DNA from: Ciborinia camelliae
Taxonomy: Eukaryota; Ascomycota; Leotiomycetes; Helotiales; Sclerotiniaceae
NCBI GenBank assembly: GCA_025890175.1
Contig: JANPYM010000003.1
Location: forward strand, 1,771,795-1,835,794
DNA: 64,000 nucleotides
Direction: 5' to 3'
Notes under the pieces: generated by a model
Databases searched by the model: none
What the model was told of the DNA's origin: nothing
The model's input: the letters and a program-made list of their open reading frames with translations, nothing else
Made by a program: the position numbers and the translations under genes
In this document: in pieces, positions 22,148-34,875 of the stretch
How positions within the stretch are numbered: position 1 is the stretch's first letter
Layout: every line of letters starts with the position of its first letter

Positions 22148-25100
22148 CTAATGCAACCTCTCCTTTAAAACCACCACGGCTGCCCACCCCTGACAACACT
22201 TCGTGCTCATTCCATGACCACACCAAGGACAACTAACCCTCGTACTAACCACGCCACTAACACCCAATCCCTCATCCTTAACCACCGCCTCCGGTCTCGC
22301 CATACACTCATAAAGTTTACTTGGCAAATCGTGAAAATAGTTGCATCCACAACAAATGACAAACATTTTCGCCATAGGTTCCACACCTCCTTGTCCATTG
22401 CTGTGAAGACTTTGAGCCGATGACGCTGCGGTATGCTGGGGCGTGGAAGAGGAGCGAAGCCCTTTTTTCGGTGGGATTGCCAATCGAGCGGATCGGAGGT
22501 ATTGACTACTATCGTTGTTATCTTTTTCCGAGGAGCTGGAATTCCTATTTGAATTGGAAGATTCCCCTCCGTTGAGAGCAGGCGAGGACATGAGTGAGTT
22601 TTTTGAATCGTTATACTGCGCGTAAGCAGATGCAGATGCAGATTCCTGTCTTCCTCTTCCTACATTCCCATTCCCATTGACATTGCCAATTCCACTTTTG
22701 TTAACATTATTCCCCTCACTAGTTTGTCGTTTACCCTGACCCTTTCGTGGACGTAATGGTTGATGTTTGAGCTCTGGTAGGAAATTCAAAGTATTGTTCA
22801 GTGCAGTAGTTGATGAGGACTTACTCAAACTGAGTCTCCGTTGAAGATCTGCAACTCCCGCCTCTGTATTGGGATCTGCAGAGGCTAAAGATGCATGAGG
22901 ATTTGCAGACTGGGTTGCAGGAGCGGCTTGGCCAATTGAAAAGGTGGGATTGCCGTCTTCATCATTGATTCTAATAGGAAGCGGAGTCTGGTTCCAAGAA
23001 TCCTGGACCTTATGATATTGACGAGATGCGGTGTCATGAGTAGATGCAATGGGGCCCTTTTGCGATTGTGGTCTCGAGACTGCTGGAGTTGTGATACTGG
23101 ATTGCTCATCCAAACTCATATATTCCTCACTTGACCCAGTGTAAGATCTTGAGCTAGATCTTTGGTCCTTCTTTTGTCGACGAGCTGGGATTGCATTGGG
23201 TGCCTGGGAAGACATTTTTTTCTGCGGTGCCAACTTTTTCTGTGATGCCGGGTTGACTTCTAGAGGTGATAAAGTTGCCGGAGAGAGATATTCGGGTTCT
23301 GATATTCTACGACCAGATTGACTTGGTAGTGCAGACCTGCTATCAAAGCCATTGGTGCGTGGCGAAAGAGTAGATTGTGGACGTAACTTTTTGAGAGGTT
23401 GATCCAGATTAGAAGTTTGTAAAGAAGGCAAGTTTGTTGAGAATAATGGGCTAGGAAATGCAGTCGGCGTAGCATCGTTGACACCTTTGAATTGGGGCGA
23501 TAATGGACCTGGGCTGAAAGATGGTACTTGTAGATCCCGCCTAGAAAACATACCCTCCTCTGGTTGGATACTACTTTGAGATGCTTGCGCAGTGAGCTTA
23601 AAACTTGGGGGTGCATATTCACCGTTTAGGAATGCATGAAAACTTTCTTCATTCTCTGCTGTTTCCATATTGACATGAGGTTCGTTTCCCATAGCTCCAT
23701 AAGCCGACTTAATACGACCATGCCCATTATGTATTGACGGTGTTCTTTTCATGATTTCCTTTTTGGGAGCGGCGTCCAATTTGATTTCGTGTGGTGGGCT
23801 ACTTAACTTTGGTTCTTTAGCATGTCGTTTTTGCTTAGGAAAATATCCGTTATTTTCGGGGCTGACAGCTTCAGGAGAAGTATCAAAATTCTGAGAATAC
23901 AAAGGCTCTTGTATTTCTTGAGTTGATGAATGAATTTTTTCCAAACCGAATCTAAATCCTGGAGATGGCGGAGCGGCAGGTAATTGTGGCTTTGCCTTAT
24001 TATTCACCGTCGACTCGGTAATTTGATTTGATCTGGAGTTCTCGCTCGGGTTTCGGGCTCGAATATTTCTACTCATGATTGGTTCTAAATTACTCGAAGA
24101 TTGTTTACTAGCTTCCTGTCGCTGCATATTATAGGAACTATAAGAGTCCTCAATTTGAGATTTTGCTGCTAGTTCGACAGCAGCTGCAATAGTCCCTGGA
24201 GAACTCAGCAGATCCAATGTGCGATATCGAGAGTTCTCAAGTGAAATGGGAGGCCGACTGTGACTAGGGGTGTTTCCGTTACCGGCTGTTCTATTTTTAG
24301 AGGATTTTCCGTCTCCAGATTCGTTTGGGATGGGGTTTCCATTAGATTGTTGCAATTTTAAGCCTCCTATGAATCCCGGTGAAGTTGGAGAATTCGAGGC
24401 AGATAGCGTTACTGGTGTCGCAGATCCAGATACGCTTAAAGATCTGGATTTGAAAGAAGACACAAGTTTCTTGAGCCCAAGATCCAAACTCGTCCGCCTT
24501 GATCGCCTACCATCATCGGGCTCAGGATTCGGTTGTGTTATTCCTGGGACAGCTTGGACTGAAGGCGCAGAGTTGGCCCTATCCATGGGAAATGGGAGAG
24601 TCGTTTTGGTTAGACGATTGTGGGCTGGAGGCGGCTTGCTTAATCGACCCTTTTGTTTTTGTACCGCGGCTCGTGTCTCTTTTTCAGCCTTTTCTTTCTC
24701 TTTTTTTAATCGTCCGTCTTCCTTCTTGCGCAGATCCTGAGCTTCTTTCCTTGCCTTTCTTCTTTGCTTGCCATCACCGCCATCCCAAGCAGGCGACCGA
24801 CATATCGAGGATGCGTCGGAATTGTCTGCATCTGCGTCGACTTCTTTGAACTTCTCCTTTTCCGGCTCAATTACAACCACACTTTTAGATGTTTTGGTTT
24901 TCGTTTTAGATTTTTCGAAGCTCTGGGTGGGAGGGATCGCAACGGATAATGTTGGAGCAGTCATTACTCGTTCTGTTTGTCTGAACGGGACAGGGCGTTC
25001 TGGAGGAGGGGGATTTTCATATACATTAGGATTGCTCGGGCGCCTTTCGCGAAAGAAGGTATTGCGCAGCGGGTTACTGACTGTCGCTGTCGAGGCTTGC

Positions 25101-25264
25101 ATACGCTGCAGCTAGTTTATGTATGTTAGCCAATATTACTTGACCAAGTGAGGTATTTATTGCTTGCGTACCTTGTTCCTCTTCTCTAAATCGAGCATGC
25201 GTTGAAGTGTGTTTCTCCGTACTGGTTCCGGACGGCCATGTTTCTCTTTCTCCTTGGAACTCAT
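22148..25264 (-). CDS. Large disordered protein with C-terminal Cys motif
   Basis: Unrecognised fungal protein of 1018 residues. Exon 1 (25172..25264) starts MSSKEKEKHGRPEPVRRNTL; a 60-bp intron leads to one long exon (22148..25111). Most of the chain is low-complexity, rich in Ser, Pro, Asn and Gln, with a highly charged coiled-coil-like stretch (KQRRKARKEAQDLRKKEDGR) at about residues 145-185. Only the last 80 residues look folded: MAKMFVICCGCNYFHDLPS followed by CPWCGHGMSTKCCQGW, giving a CCxC...CxxC arrangement that could bind zinc. Such layouts occur in fungal signalling and scaffold proteins, but no function can be assigned. The single long open frame with no lesion and a conserved-looking C-terminus argue that it is real. 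Confidence 0.8.
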
Positions 25265-26204
25265 TTCAAGATGGTACCTGGATGAAAATGTGATAGATGA
25301 TCAAATAAAATACAGGGTTATTGGAGTGCTTGACGCAGCATTTGAACTATTCCAAGGTTTGGCGCAGCTCCCGGTAGCAACTTTGATTGAGTTGGTAGGT
25401 AGTGAATGTTGGTATCGGGTTGTAAGACCGTGATTCGAGACTTTATCTAGTGAACCAATATCGAGAAGAGAGCAATTGATATAACCTTGGAAAGCAATGG
25501 GATGGATCACTGAAGTATTATCTTTCTTCTCCCAACAATATTAATGGTAAAATCGAATGCGCGAAAGAGAAGGAAAATATCAAAATCAAATCAAAATCAA
25601 AATGAAAATCCAAAATGAAAGTCTAATGCTGATGCAATAGAAGTAGAGTAAAGAAAATGAATGATGCTACCTCGTGATGGAAAGATGTTATGTTGGTGAT
25701 ATATGGTACGATCAAGAATATGAACAAGAACAAGAACAAGAACTAGAAGACGCAACTAGCTAAAACATGAGGAAACGAGTTTACCATATACCAGTAATAC
25801 TGAAGTTCACACTTTGCAGAATCTCTGGGGTGCCCCAGATTGACGGATCGCTTCTTTTTTCCCTTTCTCTCCTGCTCTCTCTCCTCTCTCTCTCCGCGCC
25901 TTGGTAAGTGGGAAGTGGTAACAGGCAAAAGCGAGACAAGTAACAGACGATGAAAGAAGCTTACAGAGTCACGGTTTGAGAAAAAACCTTGTCTTGATCA
26001 ATACTATCAGACTACCTAGGGATAGTTTTCGCTCGTGTTATGTCTTGGCGCAGGTGCTGAAATCGATATTCGCTGCAGGTATGATTTTCGTTGTCACAGA
26101 ATTCTGAGTTGTGAGCAAGCACCAGCGAGTGAGCACGAGCAGGAGCCAGAGCACGAGCACGAACACGAAGACCAAACAGAAATGAGGTTATGTATTATTT
26201 CAAG
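25265..26204. other. Upstream region of the large gene
   Basis: Holds the promoter and probably a long 5' UTR of the 1018-residue protein. It contains simple A-rich tracts (AATCAAAATCAAAATGAAAAT type at about 25580-25620) and an imperfect GAGCACGAGCAC run at about 26125-26170. No gene. Confidence 0.5.
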
Positions 26205-26593
<389 letters not shown>

Positions 26594-28269
26594 CTATCTA
26601 AGGTAGATACGATTGTGTTGGCGATGTTCTTCCTTCCTTCGAGGTCCTTACAATTGGAAGAGATTACCAAGATGGTTTTAAAAAACTTTACCCCACTTGC
26701 GGAAATCGGGTAAAAGCTTTAATTATTTCCGGGTAACCTTATCCTTAGGTTAGGTATTTCATTACCTACAAATTGCAGGATTGAATAATATGCAAATCTA
26801 ATATTTACCTAAGGACCTCGGTAAAGCTGGAGAGAGTAGATATTTCAGCCTTAACTGAGTTGGCCATTGAGATATAAATTACAGGATATTATACAAACCT
26901 AAAAAGATATTATCCATTGATATATAAATTGCAGGATATTACTACCAAACCTATACAAATCTAAGCAGATATTATTAAATAGGTACTTACCTAAGGTAGG
27001 ATAACTTAAAGTATTGTACCTACCTAACCTAGATAGGTACTACAGAGAGAGAGAACCAGACCAGGGTATCAAATGATCCGATCCACCACTCGTTTCGTTT
27101 CTTAAGATTCTTTTTTTTTCTTTTTTATCATTATTTGTGCCTACCAAACAGAGACATTCGGAAGCACATCCAATACCTTAACCAACCTACCTAACCTACC
27201 TAACGTAGCCGAGAAGCTGGCTGGTACAATTTCATTCTCGCGACCTCGCTCCCAACTCAATTTATTTCATTAATTGCATAAAGCATAACGCTTTACATTA
27301 TTTATACATTAATTACCTACCTTTCTACCTATCTATAAAATTAATAAAAGCCAAAAGCCAGCCAGATAATACCTACCAACCTAAACACCCGTGGACATCA
27401 ATACAAATTCCAACACCCCTCCAACTGAACTGCGGCCCGATCCCGATATGGGGTTAGGTGTCTAGGTGTCTAGGTGTCTCCTCCAGCCCCCTCCGTCTAT
27501 TTCTAGGTAAAGGAAAACCTTGGAACTTCTAAGCCTCGATCAAATTCCTAAGCCTGAATCTGAATCTGAGACCGAGACTCTACCTACCTACTAGGTAGGT
27601 ACCTAATAATAAGTTTTTCCCCGCTACCCCGCCCCGAAAATGTCATGCCAAGATTATTTCATCTTATTATATTTCTAATTGGGGGGTTCCAGGTACAGGT
27701 GCAGGTGCAGTGCAGTGCAGGTTGTTATTTTTATTTTTAAGAATCGGTCGGTCGGGGGTTTTTTATTTGGCATGGTACCTACAGGTAGGTACCTAGTAGG
27801 TATCTAGTTACTAGGTAGTTAGTTCATCATTGGAGATTGATCTTATATATCTACCTTATCTAGATAGGTACCTAGATATAATGGGTTTCTGATTTGATAT
27901 TTAATTGAAGGCATGTTTTATATATAGGTAGGTAGGTAGGTAGGTAGGTACCTTATGGGATGGAGGATTATACAATAGCTATTATATATATTGGCAGGTC
28001 TAGGTAGGTATCGTTGTTGCCGATATCTGAGGGCCCGGATATATATATGAGTGATGAGAGTGTTTTCGCGAAGACATTCTAGGTAAATCACCACCTATTT
28101 TAGATACTGTGGGGAGGTAGTAAATTAACGGTATGTAGATGTGGAATGAATCTATGGAGAGATTGCAATGACTATTTTACATTTTGGGGAATTTAGAGGA
28201 TGTTATATGTCATCTGTGATCTATATATATACAAAATCCAATATACAATAAAACAAAATAAAATTCCTC
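26594..28269. other. Gene-free AT-rich tract with TAGGTAGG/CCTACCTA motifs
   Basis: About 1.7 kb with no open frame of note. Dense CCTACCTAACC and TAGGTAGGTACCT motifs, often facing each other as inverted repeats (for example around 27585-27605 and 27780-27830), and a (GGTA) run at 27926..27950. A pair of near copies, ATTGAGATATAAATTACAGGATATTA at about 26866 and ATTGATATATAAATTGCAGGATATTA at about 26916, is a local duplication. Confidence 0.7.
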
Positions 28270-30518
28270 TCACCCCCTACCCATCATCCTCTCTTCAATC
28301 CCCCTATGACCCGCCAACCCACCCCCCTCATTCCTCTGTTCCCCTCCCTCCCCAGGGCCCTCACAATCCACCATTCCATCTTCATTGCCCCCCGCTCTAT
28401 CTCTCTCCTCCGCTGCACTCCGATTCCCATCTTCCCCCTCGGGAATCCCAAACCTCTTCAACTCTTCCGCCGTCGGTGCAACATGCATCCAGACTTCCTC
28501 GCCGATCTCCAAATCCTCTAGCCCGGGTAATATCTTTCCCTGCGGATCCCTCGCAATATTCTTCCTCGTCTTCCTCCGTTCTCCCCTCTCATTTTTACTC
28601 TCATCATTCCCACCCTGAAATTTCCTCGTCTTCCCTCTCGTATACCTCTGTGTCCATCGCGGTGTTAATCGAACCCTCAATTCATGCGGAATCCTCAATT
28701 TCCCCGCAATATACTTATCCTTCGGTTGATGCACATCGGGCAAACAATCCAACTGTTCCAGCTCCAGCAACCGTTCATTCGTGCCCCTATTCATCGCACT
28801 AATTCTCTTCGGCATGACCATTTTCAAAAATTCCAAACTGGCATTGATATTTAAATCGATGGCTCTACGGGGGTTAACCGTCATCTTGAGAAGAAAACTA
28901 CTGACTTTGGGATAGAGCAGCGAAAAATCAGATTGCGAAATGTGGACGCTGCCGCGGACCGTGAGGAGCCAGCAGAGCGTACCTTGGGATTTGGCTTCGC
29001 GACAGAGCGACATGATGCTGGAGAAATTCGAAGGCCAGTACATGAATGCCTCGCTATTGATACAGAGTAACGGATTATGAATCTGATGCTCGGATTCGAA
29101 CTCTGCTTGTTGAATGGCGCCTCCCCAGGGATCATAGAGAATTCCTTGGGAAACATAGGGGAATCGCTTGGTTTGGTGGCGCAGAATTTCGACCGTGGTG
29201 GCGGCGCCAAAGGAATGCCCGAGCATGGTCACTTGTTGGAGGTGGAAGCGCCCTGCCCAACTTTCCCAATCGATGCCTTTGAGGCCGCGGGAAGAACTGC
29301 CCATCCGGCCAGGAGACCTTTGGCGGAGGTTGGCTTGAGCGATTTGGGTGCCTTTGCCGTCGTGAATTTGGGTCATGATGTAGTATGCTTCTTCAATTTC
29401 AGCGAGGCGAAATTGTATTTGGGCAGAGCGAAGTTCGCCATCGACGCTGGGGAAAAAGGGGCGTTAGTGAATAATGTTCTAATCGAAATGTATTCGAGAC
29501 TTTGAATGGCCACTTTCATTTCGTTCGAATGATGGAGGGATATTAGAAGGTTTCCCACTTGGATGTATCCTCGAAACTTTGTAATAGAATGACCATTATG
29601 CCAACAAGCCTCTGATATTCTGAGATCGTAATGGTTCAAGTTTCTCTTAGATACCCGAGTAATCATAAAATGGTTCGCTCACCCTTGTTCATTACCAGGC
29701 ACAGTATCTCTGGCATTCCCTTCCGGGAAAACATAATCAAATCTCTCATAACCTCTCTCTCTCGCTTCATCAGAATGGTCGACATTTTGCGATCCAAACT
29801 GATCGCCCTTCTTTGGTAAATTGACAAAAGTGCGTGGTCCGGACCCGTCTCGATGTTCGACCGCTACAACTACAAATCCATAACTGGCAAATTCCCCACA
29901 AACGGAACTATATGTAGTTCTAGTTCCTCCCAGGCCATGACTGAAAATCAGGAGTGGGAAACACGGTGATTCTGGTTCTCCGGGTGGAGGTTCTCCAGCG
30001 CTATTCTTGGTCTGGTATCCGGATTCAGATTCATGCGCATTTTCTGAGGGCCAGTGTGTTGCCAACTTGGCATTACGGAATGCAGGGAGTTTGGTGAAAG
30101 CGGTCGTCATACCAAAGAATGCGACGGTAAGCCAAGATGGAAGACCTGCAAATTTGCTATATCCCTTTGCTATCTCAACACGAGGCCTTGGTAACCAAGT
30201 CACTCGACTCCATTTCTTTTCTCCTTCGGGGGAGACCCCTTCGCCAGATCCAAAGCCTGAGGGGTAGAAGACACTGAAGAGAACGGTCTCGAGGTTTAAA
30301 ACATGCTTATGCTGTCTCTTGATTTTGGAGAACGTCCTTGGTTCTCGCACGGGCACTTCTATGTCCATTTGTCCAACGGAATACGGTCCGCTGTAGTATG
30401 GTAGTGGTGCCCCAAATATCTTCTCACGGAGGCCAACCGGTGACCGGCTTCTGGGATGTTTTGTGATGGGAACATCATCAGATTTCTTAGATGTAAATCC
30501 TCTTGCAGTGTCTCCCAT
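28270..30518 (-). CDS. PAF-acetylhydrolase-like phospholipase
   Basis: Alpha/beta-hydrolase of the platelet-activating-factor acetylhydrolase II family, hydrolysing short or oxidised acyl groups from phospholipids. Exons 29683..30518 and 28270..29446 join with a 236-bp intron to 670 residues. Family marks: GAPLPYYSGPYSVG near residue 36, LLIFSHGLGGTRTTYSSVC (oxyanion region), FVVVAVEHRDGSGP, ELRSAQIQFRLAEIEEAYY just after the splice, and the nucleophile elbow GHSFGAA with Ser about 357. ILYDPWG probably carries the catalytic Asp, and GSVHISQSDF the His. The protein is longer than typical (about 400-450 residues): the last 160 residues after LNRGTNERLL-type sequence are charged and Gly/Glu-rich. 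No signal peptide or membrane helix is obvious. Confidence 0.88.
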
Positions 30519-31661
30519 AGTATAGTAAGAGGCCCGTGGCTACGCTACCACACGGTCATTGGTTTATTTTCCACAGTATTGAACCGATAGGTTATAGGAG
30601 GTCATATGAATGAACTCTGAATGGACAAAATGAAAACATTGATTGAAATATCGTGACATCTAAACTATCAGCGAGGGGGCCGGAGAGATGTATTGAGAGA
30701 ATGTAGCACTCATTGTGTAGATGATGGGAATGGAAACAGATCTAGATGCGTGGGGTAGGGGAAGTATGGATCCCCTAGAATGCTTAAAATGCCCGTCCGA
30801 GAGTCGACCGTGCGATATTCCCTGAATGATAAGCCCTGATTGGCTAAAATAGGCTTTTTTATAGTTGCAATTGATATTTAAAAGATGGTACGATGAAAGA
30901 GTGTAAGAAGGACGAAGTTGTCATTAAGTTATCTGGGATAGCTACCTTATGTACCTGTCATCTCTGTGGAGCTAATACTAGGTAGCGTAACAAAAGATCT
31001 CTTCCCAAATAAACAATTTCGAACTCGATTTTGTATATTCAATTTTAAGAAGAAAGTATATAGTTAAGAATGAGTAACTTTAAATATAACATTAATTCAA
31101 GTATTCTAATAATATTAATTAGATTTTTTATTATAAAATGATGTTAGAAAAGAGTTAAAATCCAAGAAATCCTAGCAATCTGATTGGTCAATACCATCCT
31201 GGTTGAGCGATGATGGCGCTTGTGTGTGAAACGGGAAAATAAGGTTGGCGTCACTTTTTAAAGGAACGATCAACCAATTGTTATAACAGACGTCACTTAT
31301 ATTGAGAGCCCACCCGAGGCTTTGTTCGCATCGCAGCTTCAATTTATCAAGACTTATCGACATTTAATCATTTGAATTGGTGGGTACAGCTCAGGAACTG
31401 AAACTTCGGACGCTTAGCTAGCATGTAATCAAATCGCTCTCACCGTACCACATCTATTATGTTTGCTGTCACCGGCGATTCCAATGCACTGAGCCATATC
31501 TCCCATAATGAGGGCTCCAATTAACTATGTACAGGGATGGCGGGCAAGGAGAAAAGAAGCGATGCCCTTGATCAAGTTGAAGAAGCAAGCAGGAAGAGAA
31601 AAAGAATTTGTGAGCAAGAGGACTCTTCAAATCAGCGTATCCACTGCGTCTCATAAAACCG
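30519..31661. other. Upstream region of the lipase gene
   Basis: Contains the lipase promoter, a 39-bp element repeated at 41.7 kb, and a very AT-rich stretch at about 31010-31160. No supported gene. Confidence 0.5.
30633..30671. repeat. 39-bp dispersed repeat, copy 1
   Basis: Matches 41755..41793 at 38 of 39 positions (core TTGATTGAAATATCGTGACA). About 60 bp upstream both copies also share a TATTGAAC(C)-type phrase. Confidence 0.85.
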
Positions 31662-33056
31662 TTACACCCAATCGGTACCATCGTCAACTGGATATACCCC
31701 GTCGGTCAAGACATCAAACAGCCATATTTTGCCGGACGAAATCAAATACTGAAACCAGCTTATAGCTTCCTGCATCAGCCCTCTGTCTATGAACTGGTCA
31801 GACCAAAGTTTGCCCCATTCTCGTGCCTCTTCGCCGTCTTTATAGTTGCTCGGGGGTGGTTTTGGTGCCCATTTGAGACCAGCCCCCTTTGTTGCTGACC
31901 GGAGAAGGTCTACACATTTATCACAGGCCGGTCCATGCTTGCCGTGATACTCCCATGAGGCATATCTGGCAACAGTAAAATGCATATAAATCATAGATCC
32001 GATACCGTATATGCCAAACCGAGGAACACGGAGTACTCTCTTGAGGAGGGCCTCCAGATAAGTATGAAACGCGGCCTTAACTCCGAGCCCGTACACCGCT
32101 GAGACCCCGTTCTCATGATTGCCGGCGGCTGTGTCGCTTCGCCAGTCAAGCAGATCATGTGTGGCCATCATGGCAATTGGGGTAGTCAGGCCATCTTCGA
32201 GGTCGCACCCATCGAAGTTGTACTTGCTATACACCGTAGTGCACCCGCTAACCACCCTCCAAGCCATGGCAGCCTCAACAGACAGCGCCGTCTCAGTTCC
32301 GACTCCGAGTGCTTGTAGAGCTGTTCCATCCACGAAAACATTGATGGCTTTCCCGCCGTACTGGTATGCCACGCCGGCCGAAAGAGCAATCATGCGCAGT
32401 CGAACGTCGTAGGCCTCCTGTGTGAAGCTGCCATAGTCATCGCAGACAGCTAGGTGAGAAAGGTGTGCTGCCTGCACGGCTTGGTCCACCGGAAGGAACG
32501 ATGAGAGCGCTAAAGAGCAGGGGAGTGTTCCACTCAGGTAGCAGCCTGCAACAAGCGGACTAGACTGGGGATAAAAAACCGCTCCAACCTTGGCTTCATG
32601 GCGGTGCCGCATATAGCTCGCCTTCTTGTTGACGTGAGTAATCGCCTGTCTATCACCGTTGTAATGGTTTGCAATTATGGAAGCAGTTCCTAGCCGAGCG
32701 AAGTTGATGGTCTGTGGACCGAACCGCGTCATGAGCTCGTTATATAAGTCTGAGCAAGAACGAATCCACGGAGACGATGCCCTTCGCTTAGTGTCCTGGG
32801 GTGCAAGTATGACTTGTCGCCCATATTCCATCGCATCATCCCATGTTTTGCTGTCTGCAATGAAGATGATGCCAATTAGCGACTCAAGCCCACGTCTAAG
32901 CGTCACTTTGTACATCGCCTCGCATGCTGTTGAGCAACCCCCCAATCTGTGACGCTCTCGATCTTCATCAAGATCGTCTAGGAGTTGAGCTAAGTCCTCC
33001 TCCAGCTTCTTTTCTCCGTCAGCTTCGCGAACATTAACTCTAGCACGATGATCCAT
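31662..33056 (-). CDS. Unknown protein with class I terpene-synthase-like motifs
   Basis: Intronless frame of 464 residues starting MDHRARVNVREADGE. I do not recognise the family from overall sequence. Features that suggest a class I terpene synthase: an acidic motif CDDYGSF at 205-211; HDLLDWRSD at 300-308, which has the exact spacing of the second metal-binding motif (N/D)DxxSxxxE with D in the S and E places; and an RY pair at 364-365, about 64 residues later, where terpene synthases carry the diphosphate-contacting RY. The middle is mostly hydrophobic helix, as expected for that fold. A CDKC pair (378-381) follows. Next to it are a P450 and a decayed O-methyltransferase, common terpene-cluster partners. 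Against: order and spacing are not canonical and DDxxD is incomplete. It could be an unrelated helical protein. Confidence 0.5.
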   Translation of the reverse strand: MDHRARVNVREADGEKKLEEDLAQLLDDLDEDRERHRLGGCSTACEAMYKVTLRRGLESLIGIIFIADSKTWDDAMEYGRQVILAPQDTKRRASSPWIRSCSDLYNELMTRFGPQTINFARLGTASIIANHYNGDRQAITHVNKKASYMRHRHEAKVGAVFYPQSSPLVAGCYLSGTLPCSLALSSFLPVDQAVQAAHLSHLAVCDDYGSFTQEAYDVRLRMIALSAGVAYQYGGKAINVFVDGTALQALGVGTETALSVEAAMAWRVVSGCTTVYSKYNFDGCDLEDGLTTPIAMMATHDLLDWRSDTAAGNHENGVSAVYGLGVKAAFHTYLEALLKRVLRVPRFGIYGIGSMIYMHFTVARYASWEYHGKHGPACDKCVDLLRSATKGAGLKWAPKPPPSNYKDGEEAREWGKLWSDQFIDRGLMQEAISWFQYLISSGKIWLFDVLTDGVYPVDDGTDWV

Positions 33057-34875
33057 TGTTGGAAATTCCTACTTAGTTTCTTAGAAAAAAAGAAGATAAA
33101 AAGAAATAAATGAAGGTTGACAGAAACAAGTTGCAATGCCAAATGATCGAGTAGACTACAACTGAACTCCTTTAAGTACTTAAATGGAGAGGAGTAAATG
33201 GACGTATCTGTCAATATAACAGAACTATCAGATATGAGAATGTCTACACTTGCACTTTATGAGTCGAGAGCAGAATTTGCCATAGGGATATAGCAGAATT
33301 AAAACCGTCCAAATCATACGAATCCAACGTGATTTAACCCAAAATTGCCTTGCAATGGTCATTCCATGAGAACTTCATGGCTTACGTCATCGATGTTGCC
33401 CCGCCATGATCAATTGCTTGCTCTGGAATATTGAAATCTACCCCTCGACAATATCTGGCCAGAATTCTTGTTCGGCGGAGGTGATCGCCGATCGTAGATA
33501 GCCAAAACTTGTAGCAGGCATTGTCTAATGCAATGCAAATGACGCAATCGTGTCTGAGTAAGGTATTTATGTATGCAGAGTACGTTCAGAGGCGTTGCAT
33601 GTGGTGAGCTGCTGGTAGATACTATTTGCGATTGCTGGTTCTGGGCTTTTCTGGATTTTACTTTTCATAGTATGCAGCTTCCTTATTATGTATGGTATTG
33701 ACATAATGTCTTGTATGGTATGGCATGGATGGTAAGCTCAAGCGATGCTGTGATGGGGATGATTGGAAGAATTGGTGTGGGGTGTGTGACAACCCCGCAT
33801 CAGGAGTTTGTGAGCCAATAGCTGTAGAGAACACCATTGAACGGTGAATATAGGGAAGGCATGTTAAGAATGAGGAATGGTTTTTGAATAGGAATTCCCT
33901 TCGTTGAAGCTCTATAATTCAGCTACTCCGTACAGTTTCGGAGGTAGCGCCATCTCGTTCTTGGATTGTGCATTATCTACATTCCAAGCTTGGTCTATCC
34001 ATGCATTTCAGTGTGCCAAATTTGCTTTCAGGGTTGTTAGCTTTTCTCCTCCATCCAAACAAAATCGCATATTAGAGGGCCATGTAGAGAGCAGGCGTGG
34101 ATGGCCGTCCACCACGGGCTGCGGGACAGATGTTCCGCATCACTGTAGTGGTCTCGATACTGTGGTACGGCTCGTCTGATTTCGACCCGGGGTGAAGTAC
34201 CCTGCACTTGCATTCTTGCTGCACTGTTCCGGGGTAAGCAGATGGTCAGTGTAAAATAGCTTATATTGGCGACGTCGATGGCGCGCGCGATGAAGGTATA
34301 GATGGGCATGAAGACGCACGGCTAGGATGCATTTGTATTCTCTATTAGACATCAAGGTTCGGGATAGGTTAACGTTCATGTTTTGGAGCCTGGTGCATCT
34401 TGCTGTATGCTGCTACATCCGCTGCCAATATATCTATGCATAAAGCACCGCAACCTACAAGACCGTGATAAGCCAATACAATGCGCCCACCGGACTACTT
34501 CCAGTCGCAAAATTCATTATGACAGGGGTCCGTCGCCAGGCTACTACATACCTTATCGAGTGTTTCTCGACACTCGTCTTTGTTAGACGTAAGAGGCGTA
34601 ATAACCATAGTTTCAATGGGTACAGACGTCTGAAGAAGAAAATGAAAGTCATAGCACGGCAATATGCCTGGATTTGTGAGAGCTATAGTTATTGAGTCAA
34701 TTTTGGGGCCGATCCCGCTAGTTTCATACAACATACGGCGATATTTTCAAAATTGTGTCGTCCGCTATGGAAGCATAACCGACGCACATGTGGTAACATA
34801 ATCAATCCGCTTCCCCCCACACAATCTAGACTGGCAGAACCTGAAAGGATGAATGACTCCCCGGGCCTATCATTC
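33057..34875. other. Intergenic, no gene seen
   Basis: 1.8 kb between the terpene-synthase-like gene start and the P450 stop. Short frames on both strands, none with motifs. A TATGGTATGG-type run lies at about 33688-33730. Confidence 0.5.

Noticed and set aside
21058..22151. Proline/histidine-rich frames on both strands
   Set aside because: The DNA is C- and CCAT-rich low complexity; frames overlap on several phases and show no family residues.
28200..28802. 200-codon plus-strand frame
   Set aside because: It is the reverse of the charged C-terminal part of the lipase gene.
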